A model generated the notes under the pieces. That model was not told the DNA's origin. It saw nothing but the letters and a program-made list of their open reading frames with translations, and did not search any database. From Effrenium voratum (Eukaryota > Sar > Dinophyceae > Suessiales > Symbiodiniaceae): a DNA stretch of 64,000 nucleotides. Positions 36,583 to 48,110 of this stretch are shown in pieces. The stretch is from positions 763,907 through 827,906 of the forward strand of contig CAUJNA010001635.1 of the NCBI GenBank assembly GCA_963377175.1, given 5' to 3'. Positions within the stretch are counted from its first letter, which is position 1; each line of letters begins with the position of its first letter. Position numbers and translations under genes: made by a program.

Positions 36583-37808
36583 AGTAGAAGAACGTGAGAA
36601 AGAAGAAAGAAGAACGACAAATACTACCAGGCATGAGCTTGCTTGGTATTGTGGAATCCGCATAAGGCCACCTCCACCCCAAGTGACTGAAGTCTCGGAT
36701 AGAATATTTCTGTACACAACTCTTTGCTGGGTTCTCAATAGTTAACCATGAGCACCCCTCGCCCTGAGGAGCTAGGGGTTGCGAGTGAGCCGTTATCTGC
36801 ATGATGCCTTTGATTGCTCATCTAGCTGCAATGCACTTCATGATATTGGCAGTTGATGTGTTCAGGGCTTCGACCCTACCCCGCGGCAGGAGTCTCTACA
36901 AGTCTCTCCAGGCTGACGCATTCAACGAATTGACACTCAGCTGCGGCATTGGTGGATGAGATGAAGCAAACCAGCAACATGGTCTAGGTGGCATATGCAC
37001 ATCATCAACTTGATACCTGAAAGGGTCCGCCTCATAGATGGCGATGACAAGGACATGGCATGAAGATACTAGAAGTGTTTCATAACCCCCAGCTTGCTGT
37101 CGAGGAACCCCAAAAGAAGCCACTAGCATCCGCAAAAGTACGTAGCTTTGGACAAATGTTCTATAATTATTGACAATGGTTTGTGACTTGCAACATGCAG
37201 CTCAGGCGCCGGCAGAGTATGTTTTGAAATCGAAGGCATCTTTGGCCAAGCCTAGGTTGGATTCAAACCCTTTCCCGCAAATAGTAAAACACAATTTATC
37301 TGAAACCCCAGCTTGCACCAAAGCTGAACCAGATTAAACATTAGGTTGCCCCAAGACAAGTCTTCTATTGTGGAAGTCAGAGTACGAAGTGCAAGTGCAT
37401 GCCCGGCAAAAGTTTGACGAGATAATATATGCATATTTCCCATCTACTAGTGTATCGTCATTCGGGTTGGCCTGCGCAAGTGGACAAACAGTTTGTTTCC
37501 CTGGGACATGCCATCATATAGTGCAAGGCATGTTACGTACAATGCATTGTGCAGATATGTATATATGTATAAATCTTACAATTACAATGTATGCAATGAT
37601 GGCTCTAAAGCATAGCATGATATTGCCTCCGGGCAAGTGCAAGACACACACTATCCTGAAGGACGCAATTGCGCATCAACACTTGCAGCTCAGGCCACAT
37701 GAATTCACGTAGGAAATGTGCGGACGTGCAGAGATTGGCATCATGGCCGCCGGCCCGGGTTGGGGATGATCAGCCGGTGGCGTTCGAAATGGCCGATTTT
37801 CAAAGGAC

Positions 37809-37891
37809 CCTGAGACGATGATGGGCAGGGAAGGCTGTAGAGCTGCAAAACCGCATGGCCGGATGCTGGGGGCACCCTTGAAGGGCGGCAT
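37809..37891 (-). CDS. Candidate first exon of the MiaB gene
   Basis: An ATG at 37889-37891 opens 27 codons (MPPFKGAPSIRPCGFAAL then QPSLPIIVS) and two bases before a GT donor. It could encode the start of a plastid-targeting presequence. Its end phase (2) does not match exon 1 of the chain (phase 0), so another exon would be needed. Weak. Confidence 0.3.
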
Positions 37892-38611
37892 GAAACAAAC
37901 TTCGGGGCAGCTGGGTTACTGTTCTGGCTTGGAACCAATTCCTTGCAAGCTGCCGCCCACATGAACCGCCTAGAGCAAATTAGCCATGCCCTCCTGCACA
38001 ATTGGGCAAGCACGCAAAACAAACACCATGCCACATACGATTCCAATTCTTCTCCTTCACAAACAACATATGGCAGACGCCAGCCTGTTTCGTTGAAATC
38101 ATCTTCAGAATCATCCCCCCTTTTAGTTGTTTGAATAAACACGCCCTAAGTGGCTCAAGCAGCCGGGCCCCAATACTATTTTTAGACTAGGCCAATTCAA
38201 AACCAGTACAAAACTGTCCGATGTCCGCCCAGACCAGACCCAGTCTGCCCAGGGCCAACAACAAGCTGAACAAGCTGGGCTAGCAACATTAATTTGGGGG
38301 GGTTGTTTGGAGCCAAAAGGTAAACAAAGGGGCTTCCGTGCCTGCCTATGCGGCTCCCTGCCCGGCTTGCCTGCCTCGTTCCCTCCGTGGCCTCTTATGC
38401 CTCTTTCCCTCTTTCCCTCTTGCCCATCTGACCCCAAAGCACTGGCAGCCAAATCTTGCTTCTCTCAGAATCAAGGAATCTACGGTTAAAGGCTGAGACG
38501 CTTCAAGTAGAGGCAAGTACTGCCATAGGTCCATGTTGTTTGCCATCGTTTCTGCTTCACTCGCAAACTCCAAGGAACCTGCAAACCTGCCAGAGGCCGC
38601 TGTATGCCGAG

Positions 38612-38688
38612 CTAGCGGCTGTCAGGTACTTGGAGCTTCTTCACCCCAAGGTCCAGCATAACGTCTTCCACCCGCAGGATGTGCCAGC
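38612..38688 (-). CDS. Parvulin gene last exon with stop
   Basis: Reads (G)WHILRVEDVMLDLGVKKL then QVPDSR and TAG at 38612-38614. GWHILRVEDV is the closing strand of parvulins with the conserved second active-site His. A plus-strand frame is open here too, but only the minus reading continues the domain in phase. Confidence 0.86.
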
Positions 38689-41600
38689 CTGAGCCACAAA
38701 CCACACAATGTTCATCCAGGTTCAACATGGTTTGGAGAGCGTGGTTTGGAACGGAACCAGACCACCAGTCACCTCCAAACCCTATTTGCAGAAAGCCATC
38801 AATTCCAGTTTAAAGATGTGTGCTAAATGCATTTGTGGTCACACCCCCAGCGAATGGAGCCTTTGTTCGGTAAAGAATTAGAAGCTATTGTTTTCCGTTG
38901 ACATGCCTTCCTACTTGCAAGGGGCAGCCATAGTCCGTGTTTATAGGGAATAGCCCAAAGATATTCCGAGCGGAGCCGGCAGATGGGTTGCCGAGCTTTG
39001 GTTGCGACTCAAAAGGCTTTGGTACAATGCATCTTGGCTACAGCGGCACCGTCGACTAAAATGACCAAGGCTTGATGCTTTTGTTCATGGAATGGAAGGT
39101 TGACCAGGGTTGCCCTAGCCCTGGTTTTGTGTGCGGAGCTTGATCTGAAACCCTGGCCATGACCCCAGTAAGAATTCACAGCTCTGATTATGCTTGGACT
39201 GAGTATTGGTGCTAGTTGGTGGTCGTCCGCCTACGGCTGGTATTCTGGGACTTGAATGGCCGTTTAGCAAAGGCTTCACTCGGCAGACTTTTGGAAGCTT
39301 GACGATGCTGAGTCCCGACAAGCAGAAACTAGTTCGGGTGATTGGCAACAGCTCACGCAGTACCTTGGATGAGCATGCTGATTTGCTGGGTACTCACTGA
39401 TCAAGCAAGCCTCCATCGATGCACTAAAGGAAAAGCTCGCGAGTGTTGCAAGCTGACCATGTCAATTGCGGGACCTCTCAACAGCCAACAATTTGCTGAC
39501 TCCCCTTGCAGGGGGAGCCCTTGTGGAAATGAGGTGGAGAACCAATGTACATGTGCTCTATGTTCTCACGCAGACTGCTCAGCTAATTACCACACCGGCA
39601 TGGAACAGTTCAGGCCAGGTTTGCCACCGCGAATGAATCCAGTGAGCAAGCGAAGCAAGCAAATGCAAAAGAAGCAGTGATCAATGGTCAAAGGAAGAGT
39701 TAATCCAAGCAAGCCCACCAAAGAAACCAACAGCAGATGGAGCCTCCCACAAGTCAATGTTGGATGTCTGTGGAAACCGAAAAAGAACGCGAAGCAAGCA
39801 CTCCTCCCAACCCATGCCCATCCCCAAGGAGCCTTAGACATCAAACATATCAGAAGGGCCTAAAAAACTACAGCATGAGCCAATGGTGTCTTCTGACTTG
39901 GTTTAAAGAACCCCACACCCCATGGGCCCTTCTGCGCCCAAAAGAGGCGATGCCCCAAAGCGTTTCCCTCCTTCCAACGTTTTCAGGTTCTCCTCGGGGG
40001 CTGCGCAGCTTCAGCACATCCCCGGGCTGCGCCTGCGGGATGCAGTGGCTGCGTTTCAGCCAGCTGAACTAGGCTGCCCAAATGACCGCTCCACAAGTGT
40101 GTCGGTCGCCTCTGGGGCTTCTCTTTACAGGATCTACGCGGATTTCGGGGGACCTTTTGGATCTGGTGTTCCGGCAAGTACAGCTTGTTTGGCCCCGAAT
40201 TCCAAAAGCAACATGGGGAAGGGCAGCGGTGGTTCGGGGTACAGAATGGCCAAAACACGCTGCCTAACGGAAACCAGAGGTTAAACCACGTGCAGAACCT
40301 ACTGAACCCACACGTTTGAAGGAAAACCCAAACAGACAAAACCCAACAAAATGTGTGAACCCTGGGCATTGGGGGACGCATGTCCTTAGCTGAGTGACAT
40401 CTAACCCCAAACGCAGCATCCACGCGCCCTCGCAAACGGAAATGGATCCAAGAAAAGCCACAGCCTGCTGGGTCCTTGAGATAAAGATGAAACTTTTGCA
40501 AGGGTACAGTTCGACAATTCCAGTGCATTAACGGCATGAAGCCATGCCCTCGTACCTCTGGGCCTGCCTCAGGTTCGACCCAAGACATCCGTGGAAAAGA
40601 CGACTCTTTCTGTCCCAAGAAACCAAATTTGGGATTTACGTCTAAAAATTGACTACTTCCAGAAAATTCCAACTTACAGGAAAGATGACCCCCCCAAAAA
40701 AAACAGAAAAAAGAAACATAAAGAACGTGTAATTTGCAGCCCTCTCTCATAAAATGTTGACTCTTTAATTTCCCCAAGACAGCATTCATGTTGTTCTTCT
40801 AACATCTCCTGATGTCTCTTGATTTTACATCAACGACGACTCATCCCTCCTGCAGCGCCGTCTGGCGCAGCTCCCGAGGCAACAGCTCCTCCATGAACTC
40901 GTCCCTCAGCCTCATGGCCGGATGCAAATTGGAGTTGGCTGAGCCCACCTTCGTTGGATTCATTTCGGGGACCCCGACATGGGCCTGCAAAGTCGGTCGC
41001 CGCACCTTTTTGGGATGCGAAACAGTGGTTCCCCTTAGGTTACCCCCTGATTGAAACATCTTGACGCGAAACAACTGGCACTTTGAGTAGACTCCTACAA
41101 AACCAGTCCCAACGCTTCTTCAAGCCCAGGTGTGCTTTTCGTGTTCGGTTCTTCTTCCATTGTGTTTTCAATTTGGCTCTACAGATCATTTATTCTGAGA
41201 ATTTGTTTCTTCCTTCCTTTCCTTTTATCATTTCCTATTCTTCATATCACAAAGATTATGATAGCTCCCAAAGGAAACTTTTTGAAACCCGTGTCGCCTT
41301 CATTGAGAATGCATCTTGTTGCGCCGCGAGGTATTGACCTCCGTCCACATGCCGCTGACCCATGACCGACGGCCAACACGGAAACACGTCAACAGCCTGA
41401 CAGGCCTTGTACGTGGCTCCGCTGACATGCCCCCCCCCTCACTCCCAAGCTGACACCCAAGGATTGAGGGTCAGGCCGAAAACCTGAGGCCCAACTCCTC
41501 ATCGTAAGGGTCCATTAAGCTTGACAGATTTCGGAAACTGTCGCTTTGCAGCTGATCAACCTCAGGTTCTCCACTCGGGTTGATCAATATTCCTGCCCCC

Positions 41601-44600
41601 CAAACGACCATGGGTAACCTTTTCTCATGTGGGACATATCAAATCTGTTTAGTGGTTTCCCCAATTCCCCAAAGGTCATCCTATGTCAACTGCTTTTGGA
41701 TCAACCCCCACATGGGAATCCCATGCCTTGGGCAAGCAAAAAGTGTTCTCCTTCACCTCAACCTCCCGAAATGGGCCAAGGAGTAGGTCGATAGGTTTGA
41801 CTTCCGAGATATTTGACGTGGAGAGTGTGTCTCACAATGGGGAACCCTTTGTCGGATGGCTTTAAAGGAAACCAACCACCTGGAGGAATCGGTCCCTGAT
41901 TTCGAGAAACACCTATATGCCCACGAGTACGCCAATGCTTTGCTTCGGCCACATGTCCAAAGTAGGTAAAGCGAAGTTGCCTCAACGCCCAACGAATCTC
42001 AAAAGCGCAATCGCTAACTTCACGGCTTCTCCGGTTGCAGTTCGCTGCATCCAAGGGTCCCAACCCAACCTGGCGCCGAAACCGTTCCGCGTGGCCATTG
42101 CTCGTTCCAGTGACATGGAGGGGGACAGGTCAAAACCAGCGTTCTCCGATGAGGCACTGAATACGAAGCTGATTATTGATCATGTTCAACTGAGTTTTAA
42201 GCTATGATTTACAGTGGTTTCAGCTCATACAGCGGTATTGACTCGTGAGGTTCGTTGGGACGGCAGAAGTTCGCGCACACATCAACAGATTTTCTGCTTG
42301 AAGCCGATTAGAGCACGAATGATATTGTCGTAGGGTCCAAACAATGTTCACAACATGTCCATTTCGTCGCATGTTTCACCAGGGGCTCCCACAAATGCAT
42401 TGAACTCCTAAAATGAGAATATAGCAAAAGGGATATGGGCATGATATGGGTCTGTCTTTTTCTGGAGACCATTTTGGGGATGGTTCTCAAAGGACACCAA
42501 AAGGAAACAACCATTTTGGTCGTTCCCCCCAAAAAAGACACGCCCACATGAGTGGATTGTGCATCCATTGGCGAGCCAACAGGTCAAAACTCCCGTCTCC
42601 CACCATGAAAGGGTGTCCGTTTTAGGTTACGGTTTTCCTTTTGGTTGTCCGTTCCAAATGGTGGTTCTCCTTTTCATGTTCCTTTAAAACCATCCCAAAC
42701 GCGGGATACCAACTCGAAAAAAAAGACCAGCCACCCGAACCACTCCGTCGCCTAGGTCCCCACCGCCGTCGAGGCTGAGCTGTTCGCAGAGCTTTGGGAA
42801 GTCCAGCGGCTCTGCGAGGGCCTTCCGCCTCACCTGGCGAGATTCACACCTTGGGTTGGGTTGGGGGGTTGGGGGGGTTGGGGGGGCTGGAGGGGTTGGA
42901 GGGGTTGGAGGGGGTTGGGGGGTCGGGATGTTGGGGGGTGGGATGTTTGGGGGGGTGGGATGTTTGGGGTGTGTGGGATGTTTGGGGTGTTGGGGTTGGC
43001 CATGGGATTCTGGAGGTTCTTGCTTCTTTGGAGGGTTATCTTTTGGTGGGAGTTGGGCTGGCAACGAGGCTTGCTCTAAGGGCCCTTCGTCTCTTAGAAG
43101 GCAAGCCTGCATTTGGTAGTGGACCAGCACAAACTTCTTTGCACCACGGCTCCATATCAGCAAACAACATGAAAGCCACGCAAGGCTTTGTGAGCTCGCA
43201 TAGCTCGCTATCGTTTTCAGGACTTTGATATGTTGCAGGGGTATCTCGCACAGGTATCGCTTTTGTGAGTCCCCTATCTGCAAAAAACGACATGTCCATT
43301 CAAATATGCTTCATGATAATTGTGACCACAACTCATATATGACCCATATGGCCTGGTCCCACTTACCCCAAAACAAATGGTGCGACGTAAACTTTGAATC
43401 AATCGCGGCATGAACCAAAGCTCTTAAAGGGCTGAATAAGAACTCCAGTGAGAATCATAATGTCCATCCCACAAGTTAGCTCTCGCCGCATTGGGGACCC
43501 AAGATCCTTTTTGTTTCAGAAAGAGGCGGTCAGGGTTCCAAAAACGGCCTAGCCCGCAAGGCTGCGATCTAAGCAAACGCCCCAGGGTTGTTCCAGCCCT
43601 GGAGGTCTGACCAGCCCAAAGCGCCCGAAAATTGGGCGGCGGTTTCGTGGGGAACCACTCATTTGGGAGAACCGCAACATCACCCATGTGGAATCAAATC
43701 CATAATGATGATGTTCGCCTATTTTGACACAAAAACCCATGAGGGTTTGAACTTTAGCTGGATATCCACCAACCAGGGGGTTCCCTACTAGTACCAAATG
43801 AAAATTTCATTGGGCGTGTCTTTCCCTAGCATGCTGGCTTTCCCTTGGTTTCCCTTCGAAGCAACCAGAGAATTGGGTTTCTAGAATCTCTGAAGCGAAT
43901 CACCGGCCCCCATACCCCGAGCCCACGCTTCACCGATGCGCCGAGTCGCCTCTTCGGCCATCTGCTCGGACGCCAGCACCGCCTGCCGCAGCCGCGCAGC
44001 CGCCACCTTCCGCGCCCGGAGGCGCTCGCTGCCGCGCAGCCACCGCAGCCGCTCCTGCGGGTCTTTGGGTTCGAAGGTTCTAGGCTGTATGCCTGGGTAC
44101 CAACCTTGGCCAAAAATATCACGGCATGTTTTAAGAACGACGCTCATGTGCACATGTGTATATATATATATATGTATATATATGTATGTGTGTGCTATAT
44201 ATTATATATATACAGTATATATAGAGAGATACACAAGTATAATCTTTCATCATTGCATTCCATCTGACACCAAGCGACCATTCACGAGGTAACGTTCTCG
44301 CCGAAACGAAGCCAAAATAACATGGACTGCCCAAACCTCTGATAAAGCAAGATCCCTTTTGGGCCTTTTGGAATGACCTGTGCACGTATCAAAGTAGCAA
44401 CCAAAGCCGACATTTGGAGGGGTGCCGCTAAATTTGGGCGACTTTTGGACTCTGCCTCACATACGCGCGCAGGGCGCGGGGTCCAGCACATACCGACGCA
44501 CCTGGCGCACTAGTTTCTCTACGAGTCTGTCGAGAGTGGGAGTGGACCCAACCAAAAGGTGGAAAGCCAGGTCGGTGGATTGAAAATTCACCGCTCCCCT

Positions 44601-46165
44601 TGAAAGGTGCGGATGGAAGAAATCTATTTCGCACCAGGTGGTAAGTGGCTTGTATGCCATTTGTAGGGTTTCCCAGTAGTGCGAGGTGGATTTTGTCCCT
44701 TCGGCCCCCCTCCCATGGCAGACTCCTGGGTTGCCTCGCTCCGCTTTCGCGTGCCTGTGGCGATGAGGCCAGGACGGATTTGAAGCACTAGTTTGGGAAT
44801 TTGTCAAAATAGGGTACACCCCAAGCAAATGGCTTCGGTTTTCCTTCTTGGTTTCCCCACAACCAGCCTAGCAAGGGTACAAAGGGCCTCAAACAACACA
44901 CACACACACTGGCTAAATCAGTTCCATGCCAAAACAAGCAAAAAACGCGGCTGGACAACCAACATTAAAGCAGGATTGAACTTGGCACGCACAATGATCA
45001 GCAAGGTTGAAGCCTGAAACAGTTTTCTGTGGCAAGCGCTTGCAAAGATCTGGCAGGTCAACCAATTTGGGGACCAACATAGACGCGATCTGGGATACTC
45101 CGCTTCAAATTAACATGGAACCGTCTACAAATGGTGGTTTTGTGGGTTCCACGTCAATCTGTAGGGCAGGAAAACCAGCTCAAATGGTTGGCTCAAGCCC
45201 TCACAACTCCCGCCTGCAACAGCGCGCACGCAAACTTTGGCACGCCTGAACATCGCGGCTGTTCCGAGTGCTGCTTTTTTTCAAGCCGTCGTCGTTGGAT
45301 TTAATTCAGACTGGGTATCGGTGGGGAAACAGGCTGGATGAGAACACACGGGACTGCGGAAAACTAAATGAACAACCTCACCTTGTGAGAGATGAACAAA
45401 CCCCCACAGCAATCAATCCACTAGCTGACACTGTACATCTCTTCCAAACCAACGCGTCACCCGCAACGAGTCCGAAAAAGCCACCTCAGCGGTCGATGCC
45501 GATGCCCACGCCCCACATGCGAAGGCCTCTGCGCGAAGGCGGCAACGCAGAGGATCCCACAGAGCGCCTGCTGGCTGGGCGGCTTAGCACAAATACAAAG
45601 AGCACAGGAAGAAAGCGAACCTTCCGGCACCGAGAACAATGATTCCGAGGGAAGAATGTAACATTATGGAACCCCTAGTGGAGCCCTCTTTCCTTCATAG
45701 TAAACCGAGTGGCGGGCGTTTTTGGCCCTCCACGACATCCCCGCACCCCCCCTAACAGTGCGGATTGGGCACATTCGGTTCTATCTGTACTTGTCTTGGA
45801 ACTAAAACAGAATCAGGGGTCTTCCGTATAAGGCCCAAAACAAGTCTGTTCCACAGCGATACCACCGGGCGCCGTGGAAGCCGGGTCCTTGGGGTTTCCG
45901 AATCGCGTCACTTGCGGTTCTGCCACATCTGGAAGGGCTAATGATGGTTTGACTTTGCTGATGGGGAAATGCTCAAGTTAACGCGGCTTTAGCAGCTTCG
46001 TGGGTAGCTAATTTTGCGCACTGGATGCCAACGCTTTGAGCACGACAAACATCAGCAAGCTCCAAAAATCTAAGAGCCATCTGCCCCCCACCTCTGCATT
46101 CTCAGGGCGCCGACTGCGCTCAGAGCGCGCCGCTGTTCGCCGCCGCAAGGCGGCAACGGCGCTAG
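38612..46165 (-). CDS. Parvulin-type peptidyl-prolyl cis-trans isomerase (PpiC/rotamase)
   Basis: Predicted to isomerise Xaa-Pro peptide bonds. Joined exons give an N-terminal basic and hydrophobic stretch (QALCGILCVAAFAQRPS), a long Arg/Ala-rich helical segment, then a rotamase domain: KFVLVHYQMQ, ALAEPLDFPKLCEQLS, LDGGGDLGDG, LRDEFMEELLP, AQPGDVLKLRS, GWHILRVEDV. The order DF..LA..S...GG-DLG...EF...QPGDV...GWHILRV is typical of parvulins, including plastid rhodanese-PpiC proteins. The C terminus ends in an in-frame TAG 15 codons after GWHILRVEDV. The usual H-I-L-V start of the domain reads F-V-L-V here. It lies between the esterase and MiaB genes on the same strand. The start codon was not found, and the junction between the helical exon and the KFVLV exon is unresolved. 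Confidence 0.82.
39993..40032 (-). CDS. Parvulin domain exon (40 bases)
   Basis: Reads AQPGDVLKLRSPR plus one base, the family's Q-P-G-D/E-V block. GA donor (CGAG/GAGAAC). It joins GC TGG CAC in the next exon to give RGWHILRV. Confidence 0.88.
40850..40910 (-). CDS. Parvulin domain exon
   Basis: One base then LRDEFMEELLPRELRQTALQ, the E-F helix after the DLG block. AG/G acceptor and GA donor (CAG/GAGGGA). Confidence 0.88.
41577..41709. mobile_element. MITE family C, copy 2
   Basis: Bounded by GGGTTGATCAATATTCC and TTGGATCAACCCCCA (inverted). The interior has CCCCAAACGACCATGGGTAAC and GGTCATCC. Related copies lie at 17.9 and 63.2 kb. Confidence 0.75.
42450..42552. repeat. Dispersed hairpin repeat family E (inverted unit)
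   Basis: Both arms are present: GGTCTGTCTTTTTCTGGAG, GGACACCAAAAGGAAAC and CCCCCCAAAAAAGACACGCC, so the element is roughly palindromic. Confidence 0.72.
42620..42735. repeat. Dispersed hairpin repeat family E
   Basis: GGTTTTCCTTTTGGTTGTCC, TTCCTTTAAAACCATCCC, CGGGATACCAACTCGAAAAA. It abuts the parvulin DLG exon. Confidence 0.7.
42736..42833 (-). CDS. Parvulin domain exon with GG-DLG motif
   Basis: Reads VRRKALAEPLDFPKLCEQLS then LDGGGDLGDGVV and two bases. D-F-P-K-L...L-S and G-G-G-D-L-G are diagnostic of parvulins. The donor reads GTTCG/GGTGGC, a GG start or a one-base-shifted GT. Confidence 0.88.
42853..43006 (+). repeat. G-rich tract with G-quadruplex potential
   Basis: Repeated GGTTGGGGGG, GGAGGGGTT and GGGATGTTTGGGG units, with far more than four G-runs. 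It lies in the parvulin intron between the KFVLV and DLG exons, so the transcript is C-rich here. Confidence 0.85.
43107..43136 (-). CDS. Parvulin domain exon, first strand (30 bases)
   Basis: Reads KFVLVHYQMQ, the first strand of the rotamase fold. GC donor (CAG/GCTTGC). The His of the usual H-I-L-V motif is replaced by Phe if the alignment is right. Confidence 0.6.
43916..44054 (-). CDS. Parvulin gene helical exon
   Basis: 46 codons, Arg/Ala/Glu-rich: ERLRWLRGSERLRARKVAAA then RLRQAVLASEQMAEEATRRI and GEAWAR. Likely a long amphipathic helix upstream of the rotamase domain. CAG/G acceptor. The donor is either CGGG/GTATGG or an earlier GC. Phase to the next exon is unresolved. Confidence 0.65.
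44155..44226. repeat. TA-rich microsatellite
   Basis: TGTATATATATATATATGTA and related runs, next to the parvulin helical exon. Confidence 0.93.
44502..44526 (-). CDS. Parvulin gene micro-exon (25 bases)
   Basis: A pyrimidine tract and CAG precede LVEKLVRQ, which is followed by an excellent CAG/GTGCGT donor. Phase fits both neighbours. Confidence 0.55.
45485..45582 (-). CDS. Parvulin gene exon with hydrophobic stretch
   Basis: Reads PPSQQALCGILCVAAFAQRP then SHVGRGHRHRPL and two bases. The hydrophobic run could be a signal or targeting segment. GT donor (GAG/GTGGC). Its phase fits the next exon through a split Arg codon. Confidence 0.55.
46092..46165 (-). CDS. Parvulin gene, tentative upstream exon
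   Basis: Arg/Ala-rich SAVAALRRRTAARSERSRRP then ENAE, ending in a GAG/GTGGGG donor in phase 0, which fits the next exon. The 5' boundary is unclear and the plus strand is also open here. Confidence 0.35.
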
Positions 46166-47278
46166 GCCGCGTGACAGCGGCAGCTACAGTAGGCACAGGA
46201 CAAGTTGGGCGCATGGCTCCACCGAAAGCCAAAAATCCTGTTGGCCCTTTCTGGACGGACGGGAGGGATCAGGGGCTCTGGGGGGTGGTGCAAGGGTGGG
46301 GTTGTGTAAAAGCTTGCTTCTGTCAGTGGGATAGATGTCCAACTGATGTCCAAGGTTATACCAAAGTTCAAGCAACGATAGTTCCCGGGTTTGGGCACGG
46401 TTGAGCTCGTTGCCCAGTGGGTGGTAAGTGCGAGCAAATCTGACAGCGCTCTAGAATATAAGCTTGCCGCTTGTCCCATGGCTACTTTATGCCACGCGCT
46501 CCAACGCAACCAACTATCCAGAATAGAACCAAAACACGAAAATCGGAAAACAAACCAAGTTCCCAAATGCCCAGTTCTTTTGACTCGAATGGTCAGCCTG
46601 TCCGTTGCACAATTCTTAGCACAAACCCATGAACCACCATTCTCTCTATGACTCCTTCGGCCAGCGGCTCACCTGTGAGATGGCATCGGTGCAAAAACCG
46701 CTTCGCAGCCGAGTCGAGACTTAGCTATCCCTCGACTGATTTCCGGATGGAACCACAAAATTGTTTGGGTGCCAAAGCGCTTCTAGAGGTATACTCTCCA
46801 AGCCCAAACTGAAGCCTGGAATCATTTGGTGGAGAGGACTCTTCATTGCCTTTTGTCTTCTCCCAGTTTTGGCGTTGCCAATCTGTAACCCAGGGGCAGC
46901 AGCCCGCACGTCCATATGCCAAGTCGCTGCTATGACAAAGTCTCCGTGAAGAAGAGAAAACGACAAGGCTTCAACCCTCCAATTGGGAGTTTGGAGATAT
47001 CCAGTCTGGTGGGGAGTTTCCAGAAAACCCTCTACAAGAACCAGGGGCACAAATCCCACCACCAATTGAGCGTAACGTGATGTCCTTTGTAGAGGAAACT
47101 CCTATTGGGGATTGGACAAAAACATGGGTCGCACGACATGAGGATTGCCTGAAGAAATGGAATTTTCAGATGTGAGAGCCTCGGCCCTGCGAAAGCGACA
47201 CATGCAGCCCCCTTAGGCCTCATCGGAGCCATCAAAGCCTCGAACCCGGCTTTGTCGGGCTCTGTCCAGTAGAAAATG

Positions 47279-47302
47279 CGGTGGTGGTGGTGGTGGTGGT
47301 AG
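47279..47302 (+). repeat. (GTG)n microsatellite
   Basis: About seven GTG units. Confidence 0.95.
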
Positions 47303-47483
47303 TTCCAATGTAGAACCAACATGACAAAAGCATTGAGCCCAAGACAAACAAAAAAACGTGTCCTCGGATTTACTGAGCGCAGAAATCAACAATTGCATTT
47401 GAGGCCAGCTTGCACCGCTTGTCCGTGCCCCTTCATTTCCAGGAGAGGGGCACAAGGGTAAACCTGTTCTCCTAAAGCTCCGA

Positions 47484-47566
47484 TGGAGGCGCTCGGGTTG
47501 CGTGCCGAGCGCTTCAGGTTCATGGCCTACCCCGTGCCCACGTATGGGCAGCTTCTTCGATTCAGG
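47484..47566 (+). CDS. Unassigned plus-strand exon-like island
   Basis: An ATG opens MEALGLRAERFRFMAYPVPT then YGQLLRF, ending TTCAG/GTTCCC. Third positions are mostly G or C only in this plus frame. It would be the only plus-strand exon in the right half and no partner exon was found. Confidence 0.3.
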
Positions 47567-48110
47567 TTCCCATGCCAGTGACCGGACTGGATTTCCTCCG
47601 ATTCGTTTGCCTCATTTAGGGTCCGTTTCGCTGCCACATGTGTTCATCTTTTTCAAGGTTGGACCCCAAATAAGGGTGGTATAGGGTGGTATTCCTTTTG
47701 GCTGCTCACTCGAGTGGCTTGAGTGCGAGGCCTATGTTCAAGCACAGGGGAGAAACCGGCTTCATGCTTCAGGGGCATTGCCTAGCTTGCCGGAATGGAA
47801 TGACCCCAAAGTGAACAATCCCTTGAGCCTTGTTCTGACCTGGTATCCTCAAATTACCCAAACTTCACACCAACAACTCTCCGAGATCCAAAGGGCACGA
47901 AGTTTGCCGGACTTTCAGCCCCGAGTGATTCACTTGAGATCAGGACTCTCTGCGGCACCAGCTTCCTTCAAGCCTCCGGCAAAGGAAGCATAGAGTAACT
48001 TAGACGGAGAAGAGAACGGCCATAATTAAACTTGTTGCCAGTCTTGATGTCAACATACCCAGTAAGGAAACAGAAACACTTAGGTTTCTTCGGTTGGCTG
48101 GAGCGGATTT

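Noticed and set aside
38583..38694. Plus-strand coding reading (RPLYAELAAVRYLELLHPKV...).
   Set aside because: Good composition, but the minus reading GWHILRVEDV completes the parvulin domain in phase, so the plus frame is a shadow.
39983..40789. Longest open frame in the window (268 codons, minus strand).
   Set aside because: It overlaps the parvulin exon at 39993-40032 but in a different frame from the one that continues the domain. No family resemblance, so chance.
42794..43283. Gly/Trp-rich and Pro/His-rich frames on both strands.
   Set aside because: Translation of the G-rich repeat. Only the short parvulin exons at either side are coding.
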